DNA of 64,000 nt from Mucilaginibacter_A sp041088075 (GTDB lineage Bacteria > Bacteroidota > Bacteroidia > Sphingobacteriales > Sphingobacteriaceae): contig NZ_JBGCVY010000025.1 in NCBI RefSeq assembly GCF_041088075.1, forward strand, positions 1 through 64,000, read 5' to 3'. A model generated the notes under the pieces. That model had not been told where the DNA came from. It searched no databases and worked only from the letters and a program-made list of their open reading frames with translations. Position numbers and translations under genes: made by a program. Shown here piece after piece: positions 52,415 through 60,614 of the stretch; position 1 is the stretch's first letter, and each line of letters begins with the position of its first letter.

Positions 52415-52460
52415 GGCATAAAAGAAGCATGCTGGTGTTGGGCAATGCTTCTTTTATGCC
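52415..52460. terminator. Hairpin made of two facing motif copies
   Basis: GGCATAAAAGAAGCAT (52415-52430) and ATGCTTCTTTTATGCC (52445-52460) are perfect inverted repeats over 16 bp with a 14-nt loop, just past the alaS stop codon. It could serve as a terminator, though no strong T-run follows on the minus strand. Confidence 0.75.
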
Positions 52461-52466
52461 TAAAAT

Positions 52467-55406
52467 TTACACCTGTTTTTGAATAACCGCTTTTGCTTTT
52501 TCGATGGCCGCTTTTAAACCCGCTGCAATTTTGCCGCCTGCCGTTGCATAAAAAGGCTGGCCACCGCCGCCGCCTTGGATTTCTTTCGCCAGTTCTTTAA
52601 TGATGGCGCGCGCATCCAAACCTTTTTCTTTCACTAAGTTTTCCGAGATCATCACCGTTAAATTTGGTTTGCCATCAATCACTGCGCCCAAAACCAAAAC
52701 CAGATCAGCCAAAATATCTTTGGTTTGATAAGCCAGACTTTTTAAAGCTTCTGCATTTGGCAAATCCACTTCTTCGGAGATGAAATTTATGCCGCTAAAA
52801 GAAGTATGCCTGGCAGCCAGTTCTTTTTTCAGGTTTGAGATCCGTTCCAGAACCGCTTTTTCTGCTTCTTTTTTAAGGGAAGCATTTTCTTCTAAAACCT
52901 GCTCCAAACTCTTTTTCAGATCAGTCGGGTTTTTTAACAGTTCTTTCAAAGCTTTGATTTCTTCGTTTTGCTGATGGATCAGTTCTTCAGATTTGATCCC
53001 GGTGATTGCTTCAATTCTTCGCACACCTGCCGCAACCGCACTTTCGGAAACGATTTTAAAGAAACCAATTTGCCCGGTTGCCTGCACATGTGTTCCACCG
53101 CAAAGCTCGATGGAAAACTTTTCGTCCATTGTTACCACGCGAACCACATCGCCGTATTTTTCTCCAAATAAAGCCATTGCGCCGGTTTGAGAAGCTTCTG
53201 CAAATGACATGCTTTGGATCACAACGCCTACATTTTCCCGAATTTTTCGGTTGACCACAGCTTCTATCCTGCTGATTTCCTCATCGCTTACTTTTGCAAA
53301 ATGCGAAAAATCAAAACGCAAATAATCCGGACTAACCAGTGAGCCTTTTTGATTGACGTGGCTTCCCAAAACTTCTTTCAAAGCTGCATGAAGCAAGTGC
53401 GTAGCCGAATGGTTATTTTCGATGTTCAACCTTCTTTCGGGATCAACATAAGCGGTTAAAACATCCGAAATATCTTCCGGCAGTTGATCTACAAAATGCA
53501 CAATCAAGCCGTTTTCTTTTTTGGTGTCCGTTACCGGGATAATCTCGCCATCCGGGAAAATCAGGTCGCCGGTATCACCAACCTGACCGCCGCTTTCTGC
53601 ATAAAAAGGCGTTTTGTCTAACACGATTTGAAATTGTTCTTTTCCTTTGGCTTTAACTTTACGGTATTTAATGATGTGGGCAATGGTTTCTGTTTCTTCG
53701 TAGCCGGTAAATTCTACGTTATCGTCTTCTTTTAATACGATCCAATCGCCAGTATCTATGGCAGTTGCGGCACGGGAACGATTTTTTTGTTCTTGAAGAA
53801 GCTTTTCAAAACGTTTTTTATCGACAGTAAGCCCTTCTTCACGAGCCATTAACTCAGTTAGATCGATTGGAAAACCATAAGTATCTTGCAGCTCGAAAGC
53901 AAAATCACCACTAAGTCTTTTTACAAAATCATTTACCTTAATATCAATGGCTTGAATTGTTGTTTCTTTATTCAACAAATTTTGTAATGGAAGTAACTCC
54001 CAATTACTAAAACTTTTAAAAGAATTATCGAATCTTTCTACAATAAAATCTACGTATCGTTCTGTATTAGCATTAATTGGAAGACTTTTGTTAACAGATG
54101 CTAAATAACTCGGAATGTGATTAATATCAATAATTCTACCCTTAAATTTCCTTATTCCGTTTCCCAACGTCCTTAAAAACGAAACCTCCTCCTCCAAAAC
54201 AACTTTCTGCACAAAATCTTTCTGCTCATTCAAATTTGGAAATACATCCTGAAATTGTTGTGCTAAAAGAAGCACCAAAGTATTTAAAAAAGGTTCTTTC
54301 AGATTGAGGTATTGATAAGCGTAACGCACGGCTCTTCTCAAAATCCGACGGATAACATAACCGGCTTTGTTGTTGGAAGGAAGCTGTCCGTCAGCAATGG
54401 CAAAACTAATGGCGCGGATATGATCGGCCATCACGCGCATTGCAACAGCATCATTCCAGCCTTCTCCATTTGGAACCGCGTTTCCAATATAAACTTTCCC
54501 ACTTTTCTCCGCAATAAATTGGATCAGCGGCTGGAAAATATCCGTATCGTAATTAGAACTTTTGCCTTGTAAAACACGCACCAAACGCTCGAAACCCATT
54601 CCGGTATCCACGTGTTTGTTGGGCAGGTGAACTAAAGTTGTGTATAGCCACAAATTTTCTCCTTTCCACTTTTTTTCATCTATTCCACCAAACTTAACTG
54701 CATCTAATTTGAATTCTTCCTGGCCTCCATTTTTGCCTCCCCAAATTCTATTAAACTGCATAAACACATTGTTCCAAATCTCAATCACCTGCGGGTCATC
54801 AGCGTTCACCAGTTCAGAACCTTTTACCTTTTGCCTTTCACCTTCTTCCCGGTTATCATAATGAATTTCCGAGCAAGGCCCGCAAGGTCCGGTTTCGCCC
54901 ATTTCCCAAAAATTATCTTTTTTATTGCCGGGCAAAATGTGGCTTGCGGGCAAAAACTGTTTCCACAGATCGTAGGCTTCCTGGTCTTTTTCCAGGCCTT
55001 CTTTTTCGTCGCCTTCAAAATAAGTTACATACAGGCGGTCTTTGTCAATTTTGTAAACTTCGGTCAGCAGTTCCCAGCTCCATTCAATCGCTTCCTTTTT
55101 AAAATAATCGCCGAAACTCCAGTTGCCCAGCATCTCAAACATCGTGTGGTGATAGGTATCAATGCCCACTTCCTCCAAATCATTGTGCTTGCCGGAAACG
55201 CGCAGGCAACGTTGTGTATCGGCCACACGCGGAAACTTGGCTGCTTCTTCGCCCAAAAAAATACTTTTAAACTGGTTCATGCCGGCGTTGGCAAACATCA
55301 GCGTCGGGTCGTTCTTCACCACAATGGGCGCAGAAGGAACGATCTGGTGTTGTTTGGATGCAAAAAAATCTAAAAATTGCTGGCGTATTTGGGAAGCAGT
55401 TAACAT
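52467..55406 (-). CDS. alaS: Alanyl-tRNA synthetase with an extra segment
   Basis: A 979-residue AlaRS, about 90-100 residues above the usual ~880. Class II catalytic domain (MLTASQIRQQFLDFF start; 'PTLMFANAGMNQF'; GWNDAVAMRV), editing site NNHSATHLLHAAL and CGGTHV, and a C-terminal GGGGGQP motif. About 75 residues encoded by 53915-54140 interrupt the normal run between FLRTLGNGIRKF and SGDFAFELQDTYGFP; this stretch is noticeably AT-rich. ATG 55406 is chosen; the 55445 extension is not conserved. A motif copy TAAAAGAAGTAT is at 52796-52807. Confidence 0.95.
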   Translation of the reverse strand: MLTASQIRQQFLDFFASKQHQIVPSAPIVVKNDPTLMFANAGMNQFKSIFLGEEAAKFPRVADTQRCLRVSGKHNDLEEVGIDTYHHTMFEMLGNWSFGDYFKKEAIEWSWELLTEVYKIDKDRLYVTYFEGDEKEGLEKDQEAYDLWKQFLPASHILPGNKKDNFWEMGETGPCGPCSEIHYDNREEGERQKVKGSELVNADDPQVIEIWNNVFMQFNRIWGGKNGGQEEFKLDAVKFGGIDEKKWKGENLWLYTTLVHLPNKHVDTGMGFERLVRVLQGKSSNYDTDIFQPLIQFIAEKSGKVYIGNAVPNGEGWNDAVAMRVMADHIRAISFAIADGQLPSNNKAGYVIRRILRRAVRYAYQYLNLKEPFLNTLVLLLAQQFQDVFPNLNEQKDFVQKVVLEEEVSFLRTLGNGIRKFKGRIIDINHIPSYLASVNKSLPINANTERYVDFIVERFDNSFKSFSNWELLPLQNLLNKETTIQAIDIKVNDFVKRLSGDFAFELQDTYGFPIDLTELMAREEGLTVDKKRFEKLLQEQKNRSRAATAIDTGDWIVLKEDDNVEFTGYEETETIAHIIKYRKVKAKGKEQFQIVLDKTPFYAESGGQVGDTGDLIFPDGEIIPVTDTKKENGLIVHFVDQLPEDISDVLTAYVDPERRLNIENNHSATHLLHAALKEVLGSHVNQKGSLVSPDYLRFDFSHFAKVSDEEISRIEAVVNRKIRENVGVVIQSMSFAEASQTGAMALFGEKYGDVVRVVTMDEKFSIELCGGTHVQATGQIGFFKIVSESAVAAGVRRIEAITGIKSEELIHQQNEEIKALKELLKNPTDLKKSLEQVLEENASLKKEAEKAVLERISNLKKELAARHTSFSGINFISEEVDLPNAEALKSLAYQTKDILADLVLVLGAVIDGKPNLTVMISENLVKEKGLDARAIIKELAKEIQGGGGGQPFYATAGGKIAAGLKAAIEKAKAVIQKQV

Positions 55407-55549
55407 TGCGGATGCTGTTTTTATCGTATAAAAATTGTGCGGCAAAGATAGGGTTTTGAGGAAGTTTTAGAAAAGTTGCATGTTGTTTTGGTTGATAAAG
55501 AAAAATGCTTCTTTCAATAGAAAATTATTTAAGCGGGCTTTTAGCCCTT

Positions 55550-55880
55550 ACTTTCGTTCTTTTTGCTTGAACAAAAAGAACCAAAAATTCAAGACAAACC
55601 CGATCCCTCCGGGCGTTTTGTCGGGCCTTTACGCACCTGGGCGACGACCTGCCGCTTTGGAATTTCCAGTGGTTATCTTGCGCTTTTAAAGGATATTTTT
55701 AAATGCTTCTTTTATCGGCATAAATTTGGTGGGATTAAAAATAGAAGTATTTGTTTTTGTTGAACTGTCAGGGCCGTTTGCAGGTAGCCGCCCAGGAGCG
55801 GTGGGAGGAATGCCGCCCGGAGGCGATCCGGCATTCTTGATTTCGTTGGTTCTTTTTTATCAAGAAAAAAGAACGGACAA
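55550..55880. repeat. Composite inverted repeat (GTTCTTTTT family)
   Basis: GTTCTTTTTGCTTGAACAAAAAGAAC (given by its ends; 55557-55582) and GTTCTTTTTTATCAAG...AAAAGAAC (55849-55874) are hairpins at either end. Inner arms CCCGATCCCTCCGGGCG and CGCCCGGAGGCGATCCGG are also mirror-like. A motif copy sits between the arms at 55703-55714. Confidence 0.65.
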
Positions 55881-55928
55881 GAAAAAAATAGTTTGTAAAA
55901 TTCACCATCACAAAGCGCAGACCCAAAA

Positions 55929-56054
55929 CAACTTCACCAATTTTTACCCGATAAAAGAAGCATCGGTTTTCAAAACAAAAATGGTTTGACAAGCTCGCCA
56001 TGATAAGGCGAAGATCAAATAACTTCACCAACTTTTACCCGATAAAAGAAGCAT
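55929..56054. repeat. Direct repeat of the extended motif, ~91-bp period
   Basis: AACTTCACCAATTTTTACCC-GA-TAAAAGAAGCATC ends at 55964 and recurs (ACCAACTTTT variant) ending at 56055. Both face the same way, unlike the usual inverted pairs. Confidence 0.85.
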
Positions 56055-56091
56055 CATCATAAGTTAACATCAAACCATTAACTTTACCGCC

Positions 56092-56427
56092 ATGCCTTAC
56101 AAAGAGAGAGACATCAATAAAATGTATTACACCATGGGCGAGGTTTCGGCCATGTTCAATGTAAACCAATCCATGATCCGTTTTTATGAAAAGGAATTTG
56201 ACATCCTTCAGCCTAAAAAAAATAAAAAAGGGAACCGCTTGTTTACGCCCGAAGATGTGGAAAATTTGAAAATCATTTTCAATTTGATCAACGACCGCGG
56301 CTTTACACTGCAGGGCGCGCGCGATTATTTGAAACAAAACGGCAGCGAAGCGAAGGAAAGCCAGCAGGTGATCCAATCGTTGGAGAACCTGAAAAAATTT
56401 CTGTTGGAAGTAAAAGAACAGCTATGA
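56092..56427 (+). CDS. MerR-family transcriptional regulator
   Basis: A 111-residue protein with a MerR winged HTH (YYTMGEVSAMFNVNQSMIRFYEKEF, quoted by its ends; residues about 13-35) and a short coiled coil. No effector domain follows, as in Bacteroidota MerR-like regulators. It overlaps the lipid kinase gene by 4 bp (ATGA). The target is unknown. Confidence 0.9.
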   Translation: MPYKERDINKMYYTMGEVSAMFNVNQSMIRFYEKEFDILQPKKNKKGNRLFTPEDVENLKIIFNLINDRGFTLQGARDYLKQNGSEAKESQQVIQSLENLKKFLLEVKEQL

Positions 56428-57320
56428 AACTGCCCGAAGGTTCAGCTTTTTTAGTGGTTTACAATGCGCATTCTGGCGCCAAGGCCGATGAACATTTCGA
56501 CCGTTTGCTGGAAGAAAAAAGCCACCAGTACAACTTCCGTTTCAAGGTTTACCGGATGGGAAATGATGACTGCGAAAAACACATCCGGCAGGAAATTGAA
56601 GCTTTTAAACCTGGTTTTTTGATTGCTGCCGGCGGCGATGGCACTTTAAACATCGTGGCCAAAATTGCGCCTGATTTTGATTTGCCGGTGATGGTTTTGC
56701 CTTATGGTTCGGCCAACGGTATGGCGCGCGAACTATCCATTCCAAACCAAATTGCGGCCGCTTACGATATTTTGGCCGATTATAAAATCAAGCCGGTTGA
56801 TTTGCTTAAAATTAACAGTTTTACCTGCGTGCATTTGGCCGATGTTGGTTTAAATGCGCGGATTGTAAAACGCTTTGAACAAGACCCAAGGCGAGGTCTA
56901 ACTACTTACGCCAGGCATTTATGGCGGGAAATTTTCCTGATACAAAGCAAGCGTTTTCTAATTATTTATGATGGCAAACCGATCAAACGCAAAGCCGTTT
57001 CCATCACTTTTGCCAATGCTTCCAAGTACGGAACCGGCGCAGTGATCAATCCAACCGGAACGATTGACGACGGCAAATTTGAATTGTGCATTGTAAAACG
57101 CTTTCCGCTGTTGAAAATCTTTTCGCTGGCCTGGAAAATGTTCCGCGGCAATTTGCAAACCAGCGAATATTTTGAAGTGATCAGCTGCCGTACAGCAAAA
57201 ATAACCCAAAAAAAAGGCGTGGTGTTGCAGGTGGATGGCGAAGTGATCGGCAAGATTAAACAGATCGATATCACCATCCAGCCTTTGGCGCTCAAGCTTC
57301 TTTTACCGGCTGTTTCTTAA
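56424..57320 (+). CDS. Diacylglycerol/lipid kinase family protein
   Basis: A 298-residue YegS/DgkB-like kinase. AAGGDGTLNIVAK (about residues 70-82) is the nucleotide loop and LPYGSANGMAREL the second conserved block. It phosphorylates a lipid such as diacylglycerol. Translationally coupled to the MerR gene. The 3' end has AAGCTTCTTTTA (57294-57305) and an exact motif directly after the stop (57321-57332). Confidence 0.9.
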   Translation: MKLPEGSAFLVVYNAHSGAKADEHFDRLLEEKSHQYNFRFKVYRMGNDDCEKHIRQEIEAFKPGFLIAAGGDGTLNIVAKIAPDFDLPVMVLPYGSANGMARELSIPNQIAAAYDILADYKIKPVDLLKINSFTCVHLADVGLNARIVKRFEQDPRRGLTTYARHLWREIFLIQSKRFLIIYDGKPIKRKAVSITFANASKYGTGAVINPTGTIDDGKFELCIVKRFPLLKIFSLAWKMFRGNLQTSEYFEVISCRTAKITQKKGVVLQVDGEVIGKIKQIDITIQPLALKLLLPAVS

Positions 57321-57332
57321 ATGCTTCTTTTA
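57294..57332 (-). repeat. Two motif copies around the lipid kinase stop codon
   Basis: AAGCTTCTTTTACCGG (one mismatch) and exact ATGCTTCTTTTATCGCC, in the same orientation 27 bp apart. Confidence 0.8.
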
Positions 57333-57406
57333 TCGCCTATAATTTTGTTTGCCATTAGTTAATAGCCGATAGCTAATTGTTGATAGCTGAAAGATGACAG
57401 ATCTTC

Positions 57407-58447
57407 TCAATGCAGTTCGGCTTGGTAAGCCATTTTTCCCTGAGCATTTAATTCGTCCACAACCCAGGCTTCGGCCACTGTTTTTTGATCGGAAGAAAAC
57501 TTCAGCTTAAAAAAACCTTTTGCCGCCAAAGCAAACTTGCCATACTTCCCTTTGCGCACATAAGTAGATTTGGAAGCCGCACCGCTCACGATATAATCTA
57601 CCTGGTTTTTATAAATGTGCTGCAAATTGTGCTCGTGCCCGGCAGCGTAAATTAAGTTTGGGTGCCGTCCAAAAATAGCTTTCAAATTCTTGCGCAGTTC
57701 CCTGAAACGTAGGTTGGAAAGATCTTCGGGCGCACCAATATATTTTCGGTACAAAGGAAGCAACGAACCGATGACCGGCATCGGCATAAAAGCTTTCTTA
57801 CGATAAATGGTAAGCGGAAAAAGATGATGTTTGAACTTGAATTTGCCGCCATGCAACGAGTAACTGTAGATGGGATAATGGCCGACCACCAATATTTTTT
57901 TGTTTATATTACGGTCGATAATATCCTGCAACAACGCGTAAAACTCTTCTTCAGAACTGGCCGAACAGCCATCTTTTGCACCAATCGGCCGGAAACCGCG
58001 CTGTATCCACCATTGTGTATTAATGGCGACAATCGTTAAATCATCATTGATCGGAACTTCTTTCGGACCCGGGCAGCCGTTGGAAGGCAGGTAAACATTC
58101 TCGCCGCCAAACAACTTTTCGATATATTTTTCCTGCCGGACCACGTAATCAAAACCATCGTCTTTGCCTTTGTTCCAATCGTGGTTCCCGGAAATAAAAA
58201 TCACTTTTCCAGTATAACCTTTCACCGCTTCATAGTGTTTTTGAAGCACCAGTTCCGCATCGGCACGCAACCGGTCGCCTTTTTCGGGCAAACCATGTGG
58301 GTAAACATTATCGCCCAAAAATATAACTGCCGAAGGATAAGCATCGGGCAAATGCTGCTTCAACAATTCCATCAACGGATCAGGCTTATAACGCGCAATA
58401 TTGCCCGAATCGCCAACTAAAATCACTTCAAAAACGGTCTCGGCCAT
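57407..58447 (-). CDS. Calcineurin-like metallophosphoesterase
   Basis: A 346-residue two-metal phosphoesterase: VGDSGN, 'FLGDNVYPHG', SGNHDW, GHYPIY and GHEHN are the five motifs in order. No signal peptide, though homologues in Bacteroidota often have one; here the frame begins MAETVFEVILVGDSG. Substrate unknown. Monocistronic and convergent with the lipid kinase. Confidence 0.92.
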   Translation of the reverse strand: MAETVFEVILVGDSGNIARYKPDPLMELLKQHLPDAYPSAVIFLGDNVYPHGLPEKGDRLRADAELVLQKHYEAVKGYTGKVIFISGNHDWNKGKDDGFDYVVRQEKYIEKLFGGENVYLPSNGCPGPKEVPINDDLTIVAINTQWWIQRGFRPIGAKDGCSASSEEEFYALLQDIIDRNINKKILVVGHYPIYSYSLHGGKFKFKHHLFPLTIYRKKAFMPMPVIGSLLPLYRKYIGAPEDLSNLRFRELRKNLKAIFGRHPNLIYAAGHEHNLQHIYKNQVDYIVSGAASKSTYVRKGKYGKFALAAKGFFKLKFSSDQKTVAEAWVVDELNAQGKMAYQAELH

Positions 58448-58450
58448 GTG

Positions 58451-58462
58451 GTGCTGTTTTTA
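58451..58462 (-). repeat. AC-type motif, one mismatch
   Basis: GTGCTGTTTTTA followed by TCGGTAATATTTT, three bases upstream of the phosphoesterase start. Confidence 0.6.
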
Positions 58463-58566
58463 TCGGTAATATTTTTTATTATTATTTGCAATAATAATTT
58501 ACTTATTAATTAATTTTAATATTATTGAGTTAATTATCCTTTTAACAAATGCTTCAATATTTATAA

Positions 58567-60612
58567 ATGCAGTATAAATGCCTGCTGCTGGTCATATTTA
58601 TGTTGGTTACAAAATTAGTTGCTGCACAAACGGCGCAGGAACGGGAAATTGAAACCATAATTGAAGCGGCTGCCGAAAACCTGCCCGACGATTACGACTA
58701 TTCGGAACTGATTGGCCAGTTGAACAATTACCGCCAGCATCCGCTCAACCTCAACAAAGCTACAACTACACAATTGCAAGACCTTTTATTTTTATCAGCG
58801 CTCCAAATTACGGCTTTACAAGAGCATATCCGCAACAATGGGAAATTGGTTGACTTGCTCGAACTGCAAAGTATTGACCTTTTCGACCTGCAAACCATCC
58901 AAAAACTGCTGCCTTTTGTAACCATTTCTGCTGATTTGGATTTTAATTTGATCAGCCTGAAAAACGTTTTTAAATACGGCAAACATGATTTCATCTTCCG
59001 TTATGGAGAAGTGTTGCAAGATCAAAAAGGTTTTGTGATTGCTAAAGATTCCAAACTTTCGCATTATACCGGCAACAATCAAAAGTTATTAGGCCGATAC
59101 AGGTTTGATTTTCAAAACCGCATTCAATTCAATTTTAACATGGAAAAAGATGCCGGCGAACCATTTTTTGCCGGTAAAAACAGTATCGGTTTTGATTTTT
59201 ATTCGGCCAGTCTGGCTTTTAAAAACTTTGGTTTGATCAACAAATTGGTTATTGGCGATTATTCGTTACAGTTTGGACAAGGCCTAAGTTTGTACACTGG
59301 TTTTAGTTTTGGCAAAAATGCGGATGCTACTTTGGTGCCTAAAGTTGCGCGCGGTTTAACGCCTTATTCTTCTACCAACGAGATTAATTATTTCCGCGGA
59401 GTTGCCACAACTTTAAAATTTAGATCGGTAGAATTTACGCCTTTTGTTTCTTACCAACCGATTGATGCAACCGTGCAAACCAAGGCAAATCCCGAATATA
59501 TTTCTTCACTTGGCACAACCGGTTATCATCGAACTTTAACAGAATTGACCAATAAAAACGCGGCAGATCAATTGACTTACGGCTTCAATTTAAACTACAA
59601 CAAACGCAATTTTAAAACAGGAATAACAACTTATAGCACACAATTTGAATATCCAATCCGGCGCCGGGCAAACAGTTACAACCAATATGATTTTGTTGGA
59701 AAAGAATTGGATAACCTTTCTTTTTATTACGATTACAGCTACCACAATTTTTATTTTTTTGGAGAAACAGCCAAAAGTTTAGGCGGAGGCGCGGCAACGG
59801 TAAATGGTGTTTTAACTTCATTTTCGTCCAATATTTCATTGGTTTTGTTGTACCGAAATTACAATAAAAGTTACCGTTCTTTTTACAACGAAGCTTTTTC
59901 TGAAACCACCAATGCCGTAAACGAGCAAGGTTATTACGGCGGTTTAAATTGGAAGTTTTTACAACGTTGGAATTTTTCTGCTTATGCCGATTTTTTTAAG
60001 TTTCCGTGGTTAAAATACCAGGTGAGCCAGCCCAACAGCAAAGGTTATGAATTATTGGGAAGGCTGACTTATGCACCAACACAACGCTTTGTAGCTTATC
60101 TAAATTATCGTTTTAAACAGAAACAACAAAACAACGATAACGCAAAGATCAAAATGTTGGACGAAGTTTCATATCAGGATTGGCGTTTGGATATTGCTTA
60201 TCCGATCAACAAAAATATCAGTTTGCGCAACCGTGCCGAGGTGGTAAAATATCAAAAAGGTTTGCCCGCTGCCGAATACGGTTTAATGCTTTACCAGGAT
60301 TTATTGTACCGGCCAAAAGCCACTCGTATTTCCGGCAATTGCCGCTTGGCCTGGTTTAAAACAGCCAGTTACGATTCGCGGGTTTACTCTTTTGAAAACG
60401 ATGTTTTGTACAGCTACACCATTTTGCCTTTGCAGCATACCGGCTTCCGCACTTATGCAAACTTGCAATATACTTTTAAAAAAGGTTTGGATTTTTGGTT
60501 TCGCTACAGCGCTTATTTATACCGTGGCGAAAAAACAGTTGGTTCTGGTTTGGATGAAATTCAGGGCAACAAAAAGTCGGAAGTACGGCTGCAAATGCGT
60601 TATCGCTTTTAA
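58567..60612 (+). CDS. Outer-membrane barrel protein with ComEA-like HhH region
   Basis: A 681-residue exported protein. A signal peptide (residues 1-21, ending VAAQT) leads to a helix-hairpin-helix pair at about 55-120: 'LNLNKATTTQLQDL' and 'NNGKLVDLLELQSI...LPFVTI' follow the ComEA layout ('LNxATxxEL', 'NGxFxSVEDL', 'LxPxITV'), although the glycine hairpins are changed. The rest (about 125-681) is strand-rich and ends in a C-terminal Phe (MRYRF), typical of an outer-membrane beta-barrel. It lies 2 bp before comEC. Role in DNA uptake is an inference. An AC-type motif is at 59175-59186. Confidence 0.75.
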   Translation: MQYKCLLLVIFMLVTKLVAAQTAQEREIETIIEAAAENLPDDYDYSELIGQLNNYRQHPLNLNKATTTQLQDLLFLSALQITALQEHIRNNGKLVDLLELQSIDLFDLQTIQKLLPFVTISADLDFNLISLKNVFKYGKHDFIFRYGEVLQDQKGFVIAKDSKLSHYTGNNQKLLGRYRFDFQNRIQFNFNMEKDAGEPFFAGKNSIGFDFYSASLAFKNFGLINKLVIGDYSLQFGQGLSLYTGFSFGKNADATLVPKVARGLTPYSSTNEINYFRGVATTLKFRSVEFTPFVSYQPIDATVQTKANPEYISSLGTTGYHRTLTELTNKNAADQLTYGFNLNYNKRNFKTGITTYSTQFEYPIRRRANSYNQYDFVGKELDNLSFYYDYSYHNFYFFGETAKSLGGGAATVNGVLTSFSSNISLVLLYRNYNKSYRSFYNEAFSETTNAVNEQGYYGGLNWKFLQRWNFSAYADFFKFPWLKYQVSQPNSKGYELLGRLTYAPTQRFVAYLNYRFKQKQQNNDNAKIKMLDEVSYQDWRLDIAYPINKNISLRNRAEVVKYQKGLPAAEYGLMLYQDLLYRPKATRISGNCRLAWFKTASYDSRVYSFENDVLYSYTILPLQHTGFRTYANLQYTFKKGLDFWFRYSAYLYRGEKTVGSGLDEIQGNKKSEVRLQMRYRF

Positions 60613-60614
60613 TT

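Larger units (their letters stand above)
55407..56091. other. Gene-free region rich in repeats
   Basis: This 685-bp stretch has no credible gene. It holds an AC-type motif (55412-55423), the composite repeat 55550-55880, exact motif copies at 55703, 55952 and 56043, and the promoter area of the MerR gene. Open frames across it follow the repeat palindromes and lack family resemblance. Confidence 0.75.

Noticed and set aside
53915..54140. Intein in alaS
   Set aside because: The insert is only ~75 residues and lacks the Cys/Ser start, the terminal His-Asn and splicing blocks.
55407..55445. Extended start for alaS
   Set aside because: The 13 added residues are not part of the conserved AlaRS start, use TTG and overlap an AC-type motif copy.
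55563..55989. Small ORFs across the repeat region before the MerR gene
   Set aside because: They follow the palindromic repeats, show Pro/Arg-rich low-similarity translations and have no family pattern.
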